Origin: Pigmentiphaga litoralis
Lineage (GTDB): Bacteria; Pseudomonadota; Gammaproteobacteria; Burkholderiales; Burkholderiaceae_B
Reading direction: 5' to 3'
NCBI RefSeq assembly: GCF_013408655.1
Contig: NZ_JACCBP010000001.1
Location: 806,001 to 870,000, forward strand
DNA: 64,000 bases
The notes beneath the pieces are model-generated. The model had not been told where the DNA came from. It worked only from the letters and a program-made list of their open reading frames with translations, and made no database searches. Both the position numbers and the translations under genes were made by a program. Numbering within the stretch: the first letter of the stretch is position 1; each line of letters begins with the position of its first letter. Positions 26,800 to 34,442 of this stretch are shown here, piece after piece.

Positions 26800-27810
26800 A
26801 TGTCGCATCTTCGTCTTTCCGCAGCACTGCAGGCGCGCGCCCGGCACTGGCTGATGCCACTGGCCATGGTTGCCGCCGCAGCCTGTCCGCAGGTCCACGC
26901 AGAATCGGCGGAACCTTATCCGTCCAAGCCTATCCGGTTCATCGTGCCCTTCACGGCGGGGGGACTGACCGACAAACTGGCGCGCTCGCTCGCGCACGAA
27001 ATGACCGAATCGTGGAAGCAGCCGGTCGTGGTCGAGAATCGCGGCGGGGCAGGCGGCACCATCGGTGCCGACCTGGCCGCCAAGGCGCCGGGTGACGGCT
27101 ATACGGTGCTGATGGGTACGCACGCCACGCACGCCATCAACGTCACGCTGCTCGAACCGCTGCCCTACGACGCCGTGAAGGACTTCAAACCTGTCACGCT
27201 GCTTGCGACCGTGCCCAGTGTGCTGCTGGTCAATCCGGCGTTGCCCGTCAATTCGGTGCAGGACCTGGTCAAGCTGGCAAAGAGCCGCCCCGGAAGCCTG
27301 AATTACAGTTCCCAAGGCGTGGGAACCTCAGGTCATATGGCAGGCGAATACTTCAAGATGCTGGCGGGTATCGACATGGTCCACGTGCCCGCGAAAGGCC
27401 CCGCGCAGGCGTTGGCCGATGTCATGGGCAACCATGTCGATATGGTGTTCGATTCGGTCGCGATCGGCATGCCGCTGGTGCGGTCGGGCAAGCTCAAAGG
27501 CCTGGCCGTGACCAGCCGCGAACGTTCGCCTTCGGCCCCCGACTTGCCGACCATGAATGAGGCGGGCGTGCCGGGCTACGAGATCGCCTTGTGGTTCGCG
27601 CTGTATACGCCCAAGGGCACGCCCGATGCGATCGTTGCCAAACTCAACCAGGAGATGCGCCGCGCGCTGGCGCAACCGGCCATTCGGGATACGTTCATCC
27701 AGGAAGGGGTGACGCTCGCCGCGACCACGCCCGACGAGCTTGCCGCGTTCCAGAAGGACGAAGCAAGCAAGTGGGGACGCCTGATCAAGGCAACCGGCGC
27801 AGGCAAATGA
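26800..27810 (+). CDS. Bug/TctC-family substrate-binding protein
   Basis: A 336-residue periplasmic Bug protein. A signal peptide (WLMPLAMVAAAACPQVHA) precedes EPYPSKPIRFIVPFTAGGLTDKLARS. Family landmarks are VENRGGAGGTIGADL, SLNYSSQGVGTSGHMAGEYF and HVPAKGPAQAL. AAGGAG lies just before the ATG at 26800. It probably shares the transcript of the Rieske gene and would bind that pathway's carboxylate. No TctAB permease genes are in the window. Confidence 0.9.
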   Translation: MSHLRLSAALQARARHWLMPLAMVAAAACPQVHAESAEPYPSKPIRFIVPFTAGGLTDKLARSLAHEMTESWKQPVVVENRGGAGGTIGADLAAKAPGDGYTVLMGTHATHAINVTLLEPLPYDAVKDFKPVTLLATVPSVLLVNPALPVNSVQDLVKLAKSRPGSLNYSSQGVGTSGHMAGEYFKMLAGIDMVHVPAKGPAQALADVMGNHVDMVFDSVAIGMPLVRSGKLKGLAVTSRERSPSAPDLPTMNEAGVPGYEIALWFALYTPKGTPDAIVAKLNQEMRRALAQPAIRDTFIQEGVTLAATTPDELAAFQKDEASKWGRLIKATGAGK

Positions 27811-27838
27811 AGTCGGTGGATGACGCGCACCTCGGGGC

Positions 27839-28393
27839 TCACCACAGGTCGCTGAGTGTGGTCGCCGTAGCCTGACCGTGCAGGTGGCGGCGGCTGCCGC
27901 CACGATGGCGGTCGGCTCTCTCAGTCAATGCATATTCCTGGTTCAGGCGGGCCGCCGCCTCGGTCAGCACGTCGAGCGCGTGGTCGAACACCTTCAGTTC
28001 CTCTTCGCTCAATGAGGCCAGCACGCTTGCATTGATGGTCGCCGTTTGTGGAAACAGTTCGCCGTGCAGCTCGCGCCCCTTGTCGGTCAGCGCGACGCTG
28101 GCACGGCGTTTGTCGTCGGGCGACACGATGCGCGACACCAGTCCCTTGTCGACCAGATCATTGATCGCGCGCGACACCAGCGGGCGATCGGTATGCGCGT
28201 GGTCGGCCAGCGCGGAGGGCGACAACGGCCCGAAGTCGGCAAGCATCGCGATCAGCCGCCATTCCCTGCGCGTGATGCCGTAGCGCCCCTCGCAGATGCG
28301 GATGATTGGTGCGCCGCTGCTGCCGAGCAGGCGCGCCAGGCGATAGTTCAGCAGGTCGTTGCAGACAGTGGGGTGTTTGAAAGACATGGTCAT
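27839..28393 (-). CDS. MarR-family transcriptional regulator
   Basis: A 184-residue MarR regulator. The winged helix lies at residues about 40-110 (GITRREWRLIAMLADFGPLS, then ALADHAHTDRPLVSRAINDL and the DKRRASVALTDKG wing). It is divergent from ligA, and the 17-base operator begins 17 bases from its own start, so autorepression and control of ligAB-pobA are expected; the same operator before the Rieske gene extends the regulon. Start 28393 was chosen on MarR length; an ATG six bases later is possible, and in-frame codons further upstream run through the operator. The C-terminal tail of about 25 residues is basic. It converges on the Bug gene. Confidence 0.85.
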   Translation of the reverse strand: MTMSFKHPTVCNDLLNYRLARLLGSSGAPIIRICEGRYGITRREWRLIAMLADFGPLSPSALADHAHTDRPLVSRAINDLVDKGLVSRIVSPDDKRRASVALTDKGRELHGELFPQTATINASVLASLSEEELKVFDHALDVLTEAAARLNQEYALTERADRHRGGSRRHLHGQATATTLSDLW

Positions 28394-28409
28394 GACCCCG
28401 GCTGGCGGA

Positions 28410-28447
28410 AGTTGTATAGAACAATCAATCGGTTGGGCGCTAGAGTC
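28410..28447 (+). promoter_or_regulatory. Shared operator/promoter element, copy 2 (before ligA)
   Basis: AGTTGTATAGAACAATC (28410-28426), 13 variable bases, then CTAGAGTC (28440-28447): the same blocks and gap as at 25594-25631. It sits between divergent marR and ligA, 116 bases before the ligA start. The TTGT-N5-ACAA palindrome fits a dimeric MarR repressor. Confidence 0.72.
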
Positions 28448-28563
28448 ATTCTCCATAAAAAGCCTGACAGCGGCAAGACGTCCCGGGCCCTTGCACGCCG
28501 CCGTCCCGACACTGGCTTGCCCGTTGCAACGATGCTGTCTGGCCCCCACTGGAGAATGCCTTC

Positions 28564-28926
28564 ATGACGACACCTCAACGAGACCGATCGCGGCCCATCA
28601 ACGAGTCGCTGGTGTTCGACCTGCCCCTGTCGTGGGCGGGCTATCGCATCAACAAGATGTGCAATTCCCTGACCTCGCCCGAGAACAGGGCGGCCTACCA
28701 GGCGGATGAAGAGGCCTACCTGGCGGCCTATGACCTTAGCCCGGAACAGAAGGCGCTCGTACTGGCCCGCGATTTTGGCGGCCTGCTCGACGCAGGCGCC
28801 AACATCTACTTCCTGCTCAAGCTGGGCGTCGTCACCGGCAACGGTCTGTACCGCATGGGCGCATCCATGCGCGGTGAAACCTACGAGCAGTTCCTTGAAA
28901 CACGCAACGATCACGGAGCGGTCTGA
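28564..28926 (+). CDS. ligA: Extradiol dioxygenase alpha subunit (LigA-like)
   Basis: A 120-residue helical protein matching the alpha subunit of protocatechuate 4,5-dioxygenase. Landmarks are MCNSLTSPENRAAYQADEEAYL and LDAGANIYFLLKLGVVTGNGL. In LigAB this subunit caps the active site of the beta subunit and has no metal. The ligB-like gene starts one base after its stop. The protocatechuate assignment is by family; gallate or substituted catechols are possible given the unusual hydroxylase downstream. Confidence 0.87.
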   Translation: MTTPQRDRSRPINESLVFDLPLSWAGYRINKMCNSLTSPENRAAYQADEEAYLAAYDLSPEQKALVLARDFGGLLDAGANIYFLLKLGVVTGNGLYRMGASMRGETYEQFLETRNDHGAV

Positions 28927-28927
28927 C

Positions 28928-29767
28928 ATGGGCACCCTCATTGCTGGAATCGGCACGTCGCATGTCCCGTCGATTGGCGGGGCGCATGACCGCGGCAAGC
29001 AGGCCACGCCTGCATGGCGGCCGCTGTTCGATGCCTACGTGCCCGTGCGCGAATGGCTGAAAGAGATCAAGCCCGATGTCGCGATCATGGTCTACAACGA
29101 CCATGGCGCGGATTTCTTCTTTGACAAATACCCGACCTTCGCAGTCGGCGCAGCGGACAGCTACGCCATTGCAGACGAGGGCTTTGGCACCCGGCCGTTC
29201 CCTGCCATTCGCGGCGATCTGCAGTTTTCGCAGCACCTGTGCGAGTCGCTGGTGTACGACGAATTCGATATCACGGTGTGCCAGGAGATGCGGGTCGAGC
29301 ACGGCTTTCTGGTGCCGATGCATTTGTGTTTCGACCACGACGACACCTGGCCGGTCGCATCGGTGCCGATTGCGGTCAACGTGCTGCAGCACCCGTTGCC
29401 CACGGCACGCCGGTGCCTGCGCCTGGGGCAGGCCATCCGTCGTGCGGTCGACAGCTATCCCAAGGACATCAAGGTCGTGATCCTGGGCACGGGTGGCATG
29501 TCGCACCAGCTGACGGGAAAACACTTTGGCGAAATGAACGAAGCCTGGGACCAGAACTTCCTGGACCGGATCGAAACCGATCCCGACAGCCTGGCGGCGT
29601 TGACGCATCAGGAATTCATGGAGCGGTTCGGTGCAGAAGGTATCGAACTCATCATGTGGCTGGTCATGCGCGGTGCCCTGTCGGCCGGTGCGTCGCGTGT
29701 GCACCGCAACTACTACGCACCGATGACGACAGGCATGGGCCTCATCACGCTGGAGGAGCGGCCATGA
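28928..29767 (+). CDS. ligB: Extradiol dioxygenase beta (catalytic) subunit (LigB-like)
   Basis: A 279-residue class III extradiol dioxygenase subunit. The Fe(II) ligands of LigB align as His12 (GTSHVP), His59 (YNDHGAD) and Glu240 (EGIELIMW), with the catalytic base at His193 (GGMSHQL). It should open protocatechuate or a close relative between C4 and C5 to a 4-carboxy-2-hydroxymuconate semialdehyde-type product. The start is directly after ligA; the frame is open further upstream, but only as overlap with ligA. Its stop overlaps the pobA-like start (ATGA). LigC, LigI, LigJ and LigK homologues are absent from the window. Confidence 0.88.
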   Translation: MGTLIAGIGTSHVPSIGGAHDRGKQATPAWRPLFDAYVPVREWLKEIKPDVAIMVYNDHGADFFFDKYPTFAVGAADSYAIADEGFGTRPFPAIRGDLQFSQHLCESLVYDEFDITVCQEMRVEHGFLVPMHLCFDHDDTWPVASVPIAVNVLQHPLPTARRCLRLGQAIRRAVDSYPKDIKVVILGTGGMSHQLTGKHFGEMNEAWDQNFLDRIETDPDSLAALTHQEFMERFGAEGIELIMWLVMRGALSAGASRVHRNYYAPMTTGMGLITLEERP

Positions 29768-30954
29768 CGCGGACAGACCGGACGCAGGTCGCGATCGTCG
29801 GGGGTGGCCCGGCGGGACTGTTGCTGTCGCACCTGCTGCATCTGGAAGGGATCGAGTCTGTCGTGCTGGAGCACCGAAGCCAGGACCATGTACAAAGCCG
29901 CTTGCGTGCCGGCGTGCTGGAGCAGGGCACCGTCGACACCCTGCGGGATGCCGGCCTGGGCGCGGGGATGGCGGCGCGCGGCATGCCGCAGACGGCGATC
30001 GATTTCCGATTCGGACGCCGGTCCCACCTGATCGACTTTACGCACGAGACCGGTGGCCGGCAGGTGATGGTGTACCCCCAGCACGAGGTCGTGACCGACC
30101 TGATCCGCGCCAGGCTGGAAGCAGGGGGGCAGGTGTGGTTCGACACGCCCGTCACGCAGCTGGACGACCTGACAACCAGCCGGCCGGTGGTGCATTACGA
30201 AGTCGATGGCGAACCCCATCAGCTGCGTTGTGACATCGTGGCCGGCTGCGACGGCTTTCGCGGCCTGAGCCGCGAGGCCATGCCCGCGGACGCGCGGACC
30301 AGCTACGACCGCATCTACCCATTCGCGTGGTTGGGCATCCTGGCCGAGGTCCCGCCTGCCGCCCCGACCGTGACCTGGGGCTGTCATGAATCGGGATTTG
30401 CGATGTTGAGTTTCCGTTCGTCTACCGTCAGCCGCCTGTATCTTCAATGCGCGCCCGACGACAAGCCCGAGAACTGGTCCGATGACCGGATCTGGCACAC
30501 CCTGCACGAACGACTGGACGTCGACGACATGCCGCCGCTGATCGAGGGCCGCATTACCCAGAAGGGCGTGACCGGCATGCGCAGCTTCCTGTCCGAGCCC
30601 ATGCAGCACGGCCGCCTGTTCCTGGCGGGCGACGCCGCGCACATCGTGCCGCCCACCGGCGCCAAGGGGCTCAACGCCGCGGTCGCCGACATCCGAGTAT
30701 TGAGCCGCGGCATCCTTGATTTCTACCGCCGCGCATCGACCGACGTGCTCGACCAGTACTCCGCGCTGTGCCTGGAACGCATGTGGCTGGTCCAGCGCTT
30801 CTCGGCCGGTCTCTGCACCATGGTCCACCAGTTCCCCGGCCAAGGCGCCTTCGAACGCCGCCTGCAACGCGCCGACCTGGACACCCTGACCGGCACCCAC
30901 GCCGGCCGCCTGGCCTTCTCCGAAAACTTCACCGGCCTACCTTACGCGATCTGA
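29764..30954 (+). CDS. pobA: 4-hydroxybenzoate 3-monooxygenase-like flavoprotein (PobA family) with altered active site
   Basis: A 396-residue class A flavin monooxygenase similar to PobA end to end: [56 protein letters not shown]. Compared with Pseudomonas PobA (offset four), the carboxylate contacts Ser212, Arg214 and Tyr222 are kept (Ser216, Arg218, Tyr226). The two tyrosines that contact and ionise the 4-hydroxyl are not: Tyr201 is Trp205 and Tyr385 is Phe389. It should therefore still bind a benzoate and hydroxylate it with NAD(P)H, but 4-hydroxybenzoate may not be the substrate. Translationally coupled to ligB. Confidence 0.82.
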   Translation: MTRTDRTQVAIVGGGPAGLLLSHLLHLEGIESVVLEHRSQDHVQSRLRAGVLEQGTVDTLRDAGLGAGMAARGMPQTAIDFRFGRRSHLIDFTHETGGRQVMVYPQHEVVTDLIRARLEAGGQVWFDTPVTQLDDLTTSRPVVHYEVDGEPHQLRCDIVAGCDGFRGLSREAMPADARTSYDRIYPFAWLGILAEVPPAAPTVTWGCHESGFAMLSFRSSTVSRLYLQCAPDDKPENWSDDRIWHTLHERLDVDDMPPLIEGRITQKGVTGMRSFLSEPMQHGRLFLAGDAAHIVPPTGAKGLNAAVADIRVLSRGILDFYRRASTDVLDQYSALCLERMWLVQRFSAGLCTMVHQFPGQGAFERRLQRADLDTLTGTHAGRLAFSENFTGLPYAI

Positions 30955-31025
30955 CCCCGCTACCTCCTGTCACGCAAAAGCGCATGTTCCCACCAGGACA
31001 CAGCGGATCTGGCTCCGCCAGTCCG

Positions 31026-31072
31026 CCAGTGTCGCCCCTGGGGGAGGCGCGCAGCGCCATGGGGGGACAAAC
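31026..31072. repeat. Hairpin-rich GC intergenic element
   Basis: In the 247-base gap after the pobA-like gene, nested inverted repeats are seen: GGCGC-GCA-GCGCC in the centre, flanked by CCCC/GGGG and GTC/GAC arms. It resembles dispersed intergenic hairpin elements of related genomes, but copy number cannot be judged from one window. Confidence 0.4.
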
Positions 31073-31075
31073 ACT

Positions 31076-31098
31076 TTGTCCTATTGACAGGTCAATTG
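31076..31098 (+). promoter_or_regulatory. GntR-block operator-like motif, copy A (before FAD monooxygenase)
   Basis: TTGTCCTATTGACAGGTCAA and its next three bases contain the inverted arms TGTC-N5-GACA and ATTGAC-AG-GTCAAT. The motif aligns base for base with copy C (35294-35317) and, with one inserted and one missing base, with copy B (34402-34425). It lies about 100 bases before the FAD monooxygenase start. The embedded TTGACA could also be a -35 hexamer. Confidence 0.6.
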
Positions 31099-31201
31099 AA
31101 AAACATGTGAAATGCCCGTGTCATGGCAGTGCCGTGACCGGTTGATCCCGCATGGGCGGGGCTCCCGATTTCAGGAAGACACTGATGATCCGAGGCATGG
31201 C

Positions 31202-32410
31202 GTGAGCGGGGCGGACCGGCCCAAGGTGATCGTTGTCGGGGGCGGCCCGGTGGGGCTGGTCACGGCAATGCGGCTGGGGCACTTCGGGATCGACGTGGTG
31301 GTGGTCGAGTCCGATGCGACCGTGTCGCGGGCATTGAAGGCATCGACCTTCCATCCGCCAACGCTCGACATGCTCGACGCGTACGGCATCACGCCGCGCC
31401 TGATCGAAGCAGGGCTGGTGGCGCCGACGTGGCAGGTGCGCATGCATGCGACCAGCGAATACGCGGAATTCGATCTGTCGGTGCTGAAGGACGATACGGC
31501 GCACCCGTATAGGCTGCAGACCGAGCAGTGGAAACTGGCCGAATACCTGATCGAACACATTCGCGAGAACCTGCCGAACGTTGAACTATTGATGGGCTAC
31601 AAGCTGCTGTCGGTGGCGCAGGATGCCGAGTCGGTCACGGCACAGGTGCAGGCCGAGGACGGCACGCCGCGCACGCTGACGGGCCGCTATCTGGTGGGCG
31701 CCGACGGGGCGCGCAGCACGGTGCGCGATGCGCTGTCGTTGTCGTTTGAAGGGCATACCTTTCCTGAAACGACCGTGCTGGCGACGACGGATTTTCCGTT
31801 TCACGAACATATTCCGACGCTCTCGTACATCAATTATTGCTGGGCCGAGACGGGCACATTCAGCCTGTTGCGGCTGCCCGGTATCTGGCGAGTGAGCCTG
31901 TACCCGTGGGAAGGCGAGACGCTGGAAGAGGCGATCACCCCGCCGTCGATCGAGCGCAAGCTGCAGCACATCTATCCGCGCGACGTGCCTTATAACGTGA
32001 TGGAGATCCGTCCCTATCGCATCCACCAGCGTGTGGTGGACCGGTATGTGCACGGCCGCATCGTGCTGGCCGGCGACGCGGCGCACGTGAACAGCCCGAG
32101 TGGCGGCATGGGCATGAATGGCGGTATCCACGATGCCTTCAATCTGAGCGACAAGCTCAAGCGGATTCTGGAAGGTGAGTCGGCTGACCTGCTGGAGCAG
32201 TATCAGCGGCAGCGCCGTCCGATCGCCATCAAGCACGTGCTGGAGCAGTCGGGCCGCAATCGGGCGCGCATGCAGGAACGTGGCGAAGAGAAACGCCGCG
32301 AGACCTTGCACGGGCTGATGCGCAAGGCGAATGACCCGGTGCAGGCGCGCGAATACTTGCTCGAAACCTCGATGATTACCGGGCTAAGGGAATCGAACGA
32401 GATCGCTTGA
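31202..32410 (+). CDS. FAD-dependent aromatic/heteroaromatic monooxygenase
   Basis: A 402-residue class A flavin monooxygenase. The FAD-binding Rossmann motif VIVVGGGPVGLVTAM, the GADGARSTVR segment and VLAGDAAHVNSPSGGMGMNG are intact. It would hydroxylate an aromatic or heteroaromatic ring using NAD(P)H and O2. Its segments do not clearly match a characterised subgroup such as PobA, NicC or MhpA by eye. The GTG start at 31202 was chosen because a GAGG lies just upstream and the flavin motif begins eight residues on. A GntR-block motif precedes it. A perfect bidirectional terminator follows. Confidence 0.85.
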   Translation: MSGADRPKVIVVGGGPVGLVTAMRLGHFGIDVVVVESDATVSRALKASTFHPPTLDMLDAYGITPRLIEAGLVAPTWQVRMHATSEYAEFDLSVLKDDTAHPYRLQTEQWKLAEYLIEHIRENLPNVELLMGYKLLSVAQDAESVTAQVQAEDGTPRTLTGRYLVGADGARSTVRDALSLSFEGHTFPETTVLATTDFPFHEHIPTLSYINYCWAETGTFSLLRLPGIWRVSLYPWEGETLEEAITPPSIERKLQHIYPRDVPYNVMEIRPYRIHQRVVDRYVHGRIVLAGDAAHVNSPSGGMGMNGGIHDAFNLSDKLKRILEGESADLLEQYQRQRRPIAIKHVLEQSGRNRARMQERGEEKRRETLHGLMRKANDPVQAREYLLETSMITGLRESNEIA

Positions 32411-32422
32411 TTCGGGCGCAAT

Positions 32423-32463
32423 AAAAAAATGGCCGCGGCATCGGAAGATGCCGCGGCCTTTTT
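32423..32463. terminator. Bidirectional rho-independent terminator
   Basis: A perfect 12-bp stem (32431-32442 with 32447-32458) and GGAA loop are preceded by seven A (32423-32429) and followed by five T (32459-32463). It serves both the FAD monooxygenase (+) and the convergent racemase-fold gene (-). Confidence 0.95.
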
Positions 32464-32515
32464 CATGGACGGTGGACGTTGAAGGCAAGTGCGGGGTGGA
32501 GCGGGGTGGCCGCCC

Positions 32516-33277
32516 TCATCCGGACACCTGTTGGCGTTCAAATCGCTCCCGCCAGTGGTCGCCGCGGATCCACGTTTCCAGCCGTGTCTGCTCAGGCGCC
32601 AAGGCGGCCACGGCCTTCCAGCCGAGGCACAGCATGCAGGACAGCACGGGAACTTTGGAGTGCACGTTGGCTTGCAGCAGAGGCCCGAGCGTGGGCATGC
32701 CGGTGCCCAGCATGACGATGGCGTCGGCATCGTCGGCGAGGCCTTCGAGCAAGGCGCCGGCGGCACCCGCCTTCATGGAGTAAATGGGATGGAACTGGCT
32801 GTCGTCCAATTCGCCGGATGCGACCTTGGACACGGTCAGGCCGCGTGATTCCCAATAGCGCACGCCGGCTTGCGTCAGCGAGGCGGGGTAGGGCGAGGCC
32901 AGCGCGATGCGGGTCGCGCCGAGTTCTTTCAAGGCATCGACCACGGCCGTGGCAGCGGTGAAGGCATGCACGCCGCGCTTGGCTTCGATCTCGCCCAGCA
33001 CGCGGGCTTCGCGTTCCTTGCCGACCATATAGGACGCGCCGGTGGTGCCGACGGCAATCGCGTCAATGGGCGCGTTGGCGAACTGGTCGCAGGCGGTGTC
33101 CAGCTGGTCCACGTAGTCCACCAGGCGCGCTTCGATGCTGGACTTGTCGCTCATCATGCGTGCGTTGATGTGCGCGTAGCCGGCGGGCAAAAGAATGGCG
33201 TATTCCGGTTCGACGGTGGTATTGGCTTGCGGCGTGAGCAGGCCGACCAGGCCTTTGGGGGCGTATTCGACGGGCAC
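32516..33277 (-). CDS. Asp/Glu racemase / maleate isomerase / arylmalonate decarboxylase-fold protein lacking both catalytic Cys
   Basis: A 253-residue protein of the superfamily that includes maleate cis-trans isomerase, arylmalonate decarboxylase and Asp/Glu racemase. GLLTPQANTTVEPEY, the AIAVGTTGASYMVG loop, AFTAATAVVDALKELGATRIAL and AIVMLGTGMPTLG match. Where maleate isomerase has its first Cys there is Gly77 (as in arylmalonate decarboxylase). Where the decarboxylase has its Cys188 there is Gly191. Cys214 and Cys217 lie in a later loop. A standard isomerase or racemase mechanism is therefore unlikely, and the reaction is unknown. It is downstream of the Bug gene on the same strand, seven bases apart. 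Confidence 0.8.
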   Translation of the reverse strand: MPVEYAPKGLVGLLTPQANTTVEPEYAILLPAGYAHINARMMSDKSSIEARLVDYVDQLDTACDQFANAPIDAIAVGTTGASYMVGKEREARVLGEIEAKRGVHAFTAATAVVDALKELGATRIALASPYPASLTQAGVRYWESRGLTVSKVASGELDDSQFHPIYSMKAGAAGALLEGLADDADAIVMLGTGMPTLGPLLQANVHSKVPVLSCMLCLGWKAVAALAPEQTRLETWIRGDHWRERFERQQVSG

Positions 33278-33283
33278 GGGCGA

Positions 33284-34333
33284 TCAATCCAGCTTGATGT
33301 TCGCGGACTTGATGATGGGCGCCCACTTGCGGTCTTCATCCTTGATGAACTGGACGAACTGGGCTTGCGGCGCGGCTACCGACACCAGCCCCTGTTCCAG
33401 CAGCTTGGCGCGGAAGTCGGCGTTGGCCATGACTTTGGTCAGCGCGGCAGTCAGGGTGTCGACGATGGGTTGCGGGGTACCGGCCGGTGCCGAGACACCG
33501 AACCAGGCTTCGCCAACCGTACCAGGCACGACTTCGTCCATGGTGGGCACATCGGGAAACGCCGACACGCGCTTGGGGCCGCTGACGGCGAGCACGCGCA
33601 CGTTGCCGGCACGCGCCTGGACCGACGCCACGGCAATGTTGTTGAAGATCGCATCGATCTGGCCGCCGAGCAGGTCGTTCATGGCGGGGCCGGTGCCCTT
33701 GTAGGGCACGTGGGTCATCTGGATGTTGGCGCGCTGCTTGAGCTGCTCGCCGGTCAGGAAGCCTGCCGAGCCGACGCCGGCCGATCCATAGTTGTAGCTG
33801 CCCCCGGCCTTGCGGGCCAGGTCCAGGAATTCCTTGAAGTCTTTGGCGGGGTGGTTGGCCCGCACGATCAGGCCATTCGGAAAGGTGCCGAGCAGCATGA
33901 TGTGCGTGAAGTCGTCGATCGGCTTGTAGGGGGTCTTCTGGCCAAGCAGCGGGCCGGTGGTGATGGCGGCGCCGTTGGTCATGACCAGGGTGTAGCCGTT
34001 GGGCGCCGCCTTGGCGCCCAGGTCGGTCCCCAGGATGGAGGCGGCGCCGCCCTTGTTTTCAACCACGATGGTCTTGCCCAGGACTTCGCCAAGGCTGTTG
34101 GCCACCAGACGGCCGATGATGTCGGTGGATCCGCCGGGGCTGAAGGGCACGATCAGCGTGATCGGGCGGTCGGGATAGACCGGCTGCGCGGCCATCGCCG
34201 ACGTGGCGCCGGCCAGCGTCATGGCCACGGTCACGGCCAGGCCAGAGAGCACGAAGGCGCGGCGTTGCGCACCGCGCGCCAGGGGCGCAGGCTGCGCCCT
34301 TTTGCCCGACCCACCTGTACTATGATTGCCCAT
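33284..34333 (-). CDS. Bug/TctC-family substrate-binding protein
   Basis: A 349-residue Bug protein. The long N-terminal region contains QRRAFVLSGLAVTVAMTLAG and ends in ATSAMA, giving a signal peptide with a basic start (a Tat-like RR is present but the motif is incomplete). The mature part begins YPDRPITLIVPFSPGGSTDI. VENKGGAASILG, GSYNYGSAGVGSAGF and HVPYKGTGPAMND confirm the family. It is first in a two-gene minus-strand unit with the racemase-fold gene, headed by GntR-block motif B. It would capture the carboxylate used by this block. Confidence 0.9.
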   Translation of the reverse strand: MGNHSTGGSGKRAQPAPLARGAQRRAFVLSGLAVTVAMTLAGATSAMAAQPVYPDRPITLIVPFSPGGSTDIIGRLVANSLGEVLGKTIVVENKGGAASILGTDLGAKAAPNGYTLVMTNGAAITTGPLLGQKTPYKPIDDFTHIMLLGTFPNGLIVRANHPAKDFKEFLDLARKAGGSYNYGSAGVGSAGFLTGEQLKQRANIQMTHVPYKGTGPAMNDLLGGQIDAIFNNIAVASVQARAGNVRVLAVSGPKRVSAFPDVPTMDEVVPGTVGEAWFGVSAPAGTPQPIVDTLTAALTKVMANADFRAKLLEQGLVSVAAPQAQFVQFIKDEDRKWAPIIKSANIKLD

Positions 34334-34401
34334 GACTCATGCCCCGCAGCTGTTTGGAATAAGCAAATAGTCGGGCACGTGTCATCGCGGCGTCAAGACA
34401 A

Positions 34402-34425
34402 ATGTTCTATTAGACAGACAATAAG
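34402..34425. promoter_or_regulatory. GntR-block operator-like motif, copy B (between Bug gene and gntR)
   Basis: ATGTTCTATTAGACAGACAA plus four bases aligns with copies A and C with one inserted A and one missing base; arms TGT and ACA and the core TCTATTAGA are symmetric. It lies 69 bases from the Bug start (-) and 18 bases from the gntR start (+), so it could control both. Confidence 0.58.
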
Positions 34426-34442
34426 ACAGAGTGCCATTTCCT

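Noticed and set aside
28706..28927. N-terminal extension of LigB
   Set aside because: The extra codons overlap ligA in another frame and read as Arg/Ser/Trp-rich nonsense; the LigB fold begins at 28928.
32516..33277. Naming the gene nicE (maleate isomerase)
   Set aside because: Both cysteine positions required by maleate isomerase are Gly, so the name would mislead.
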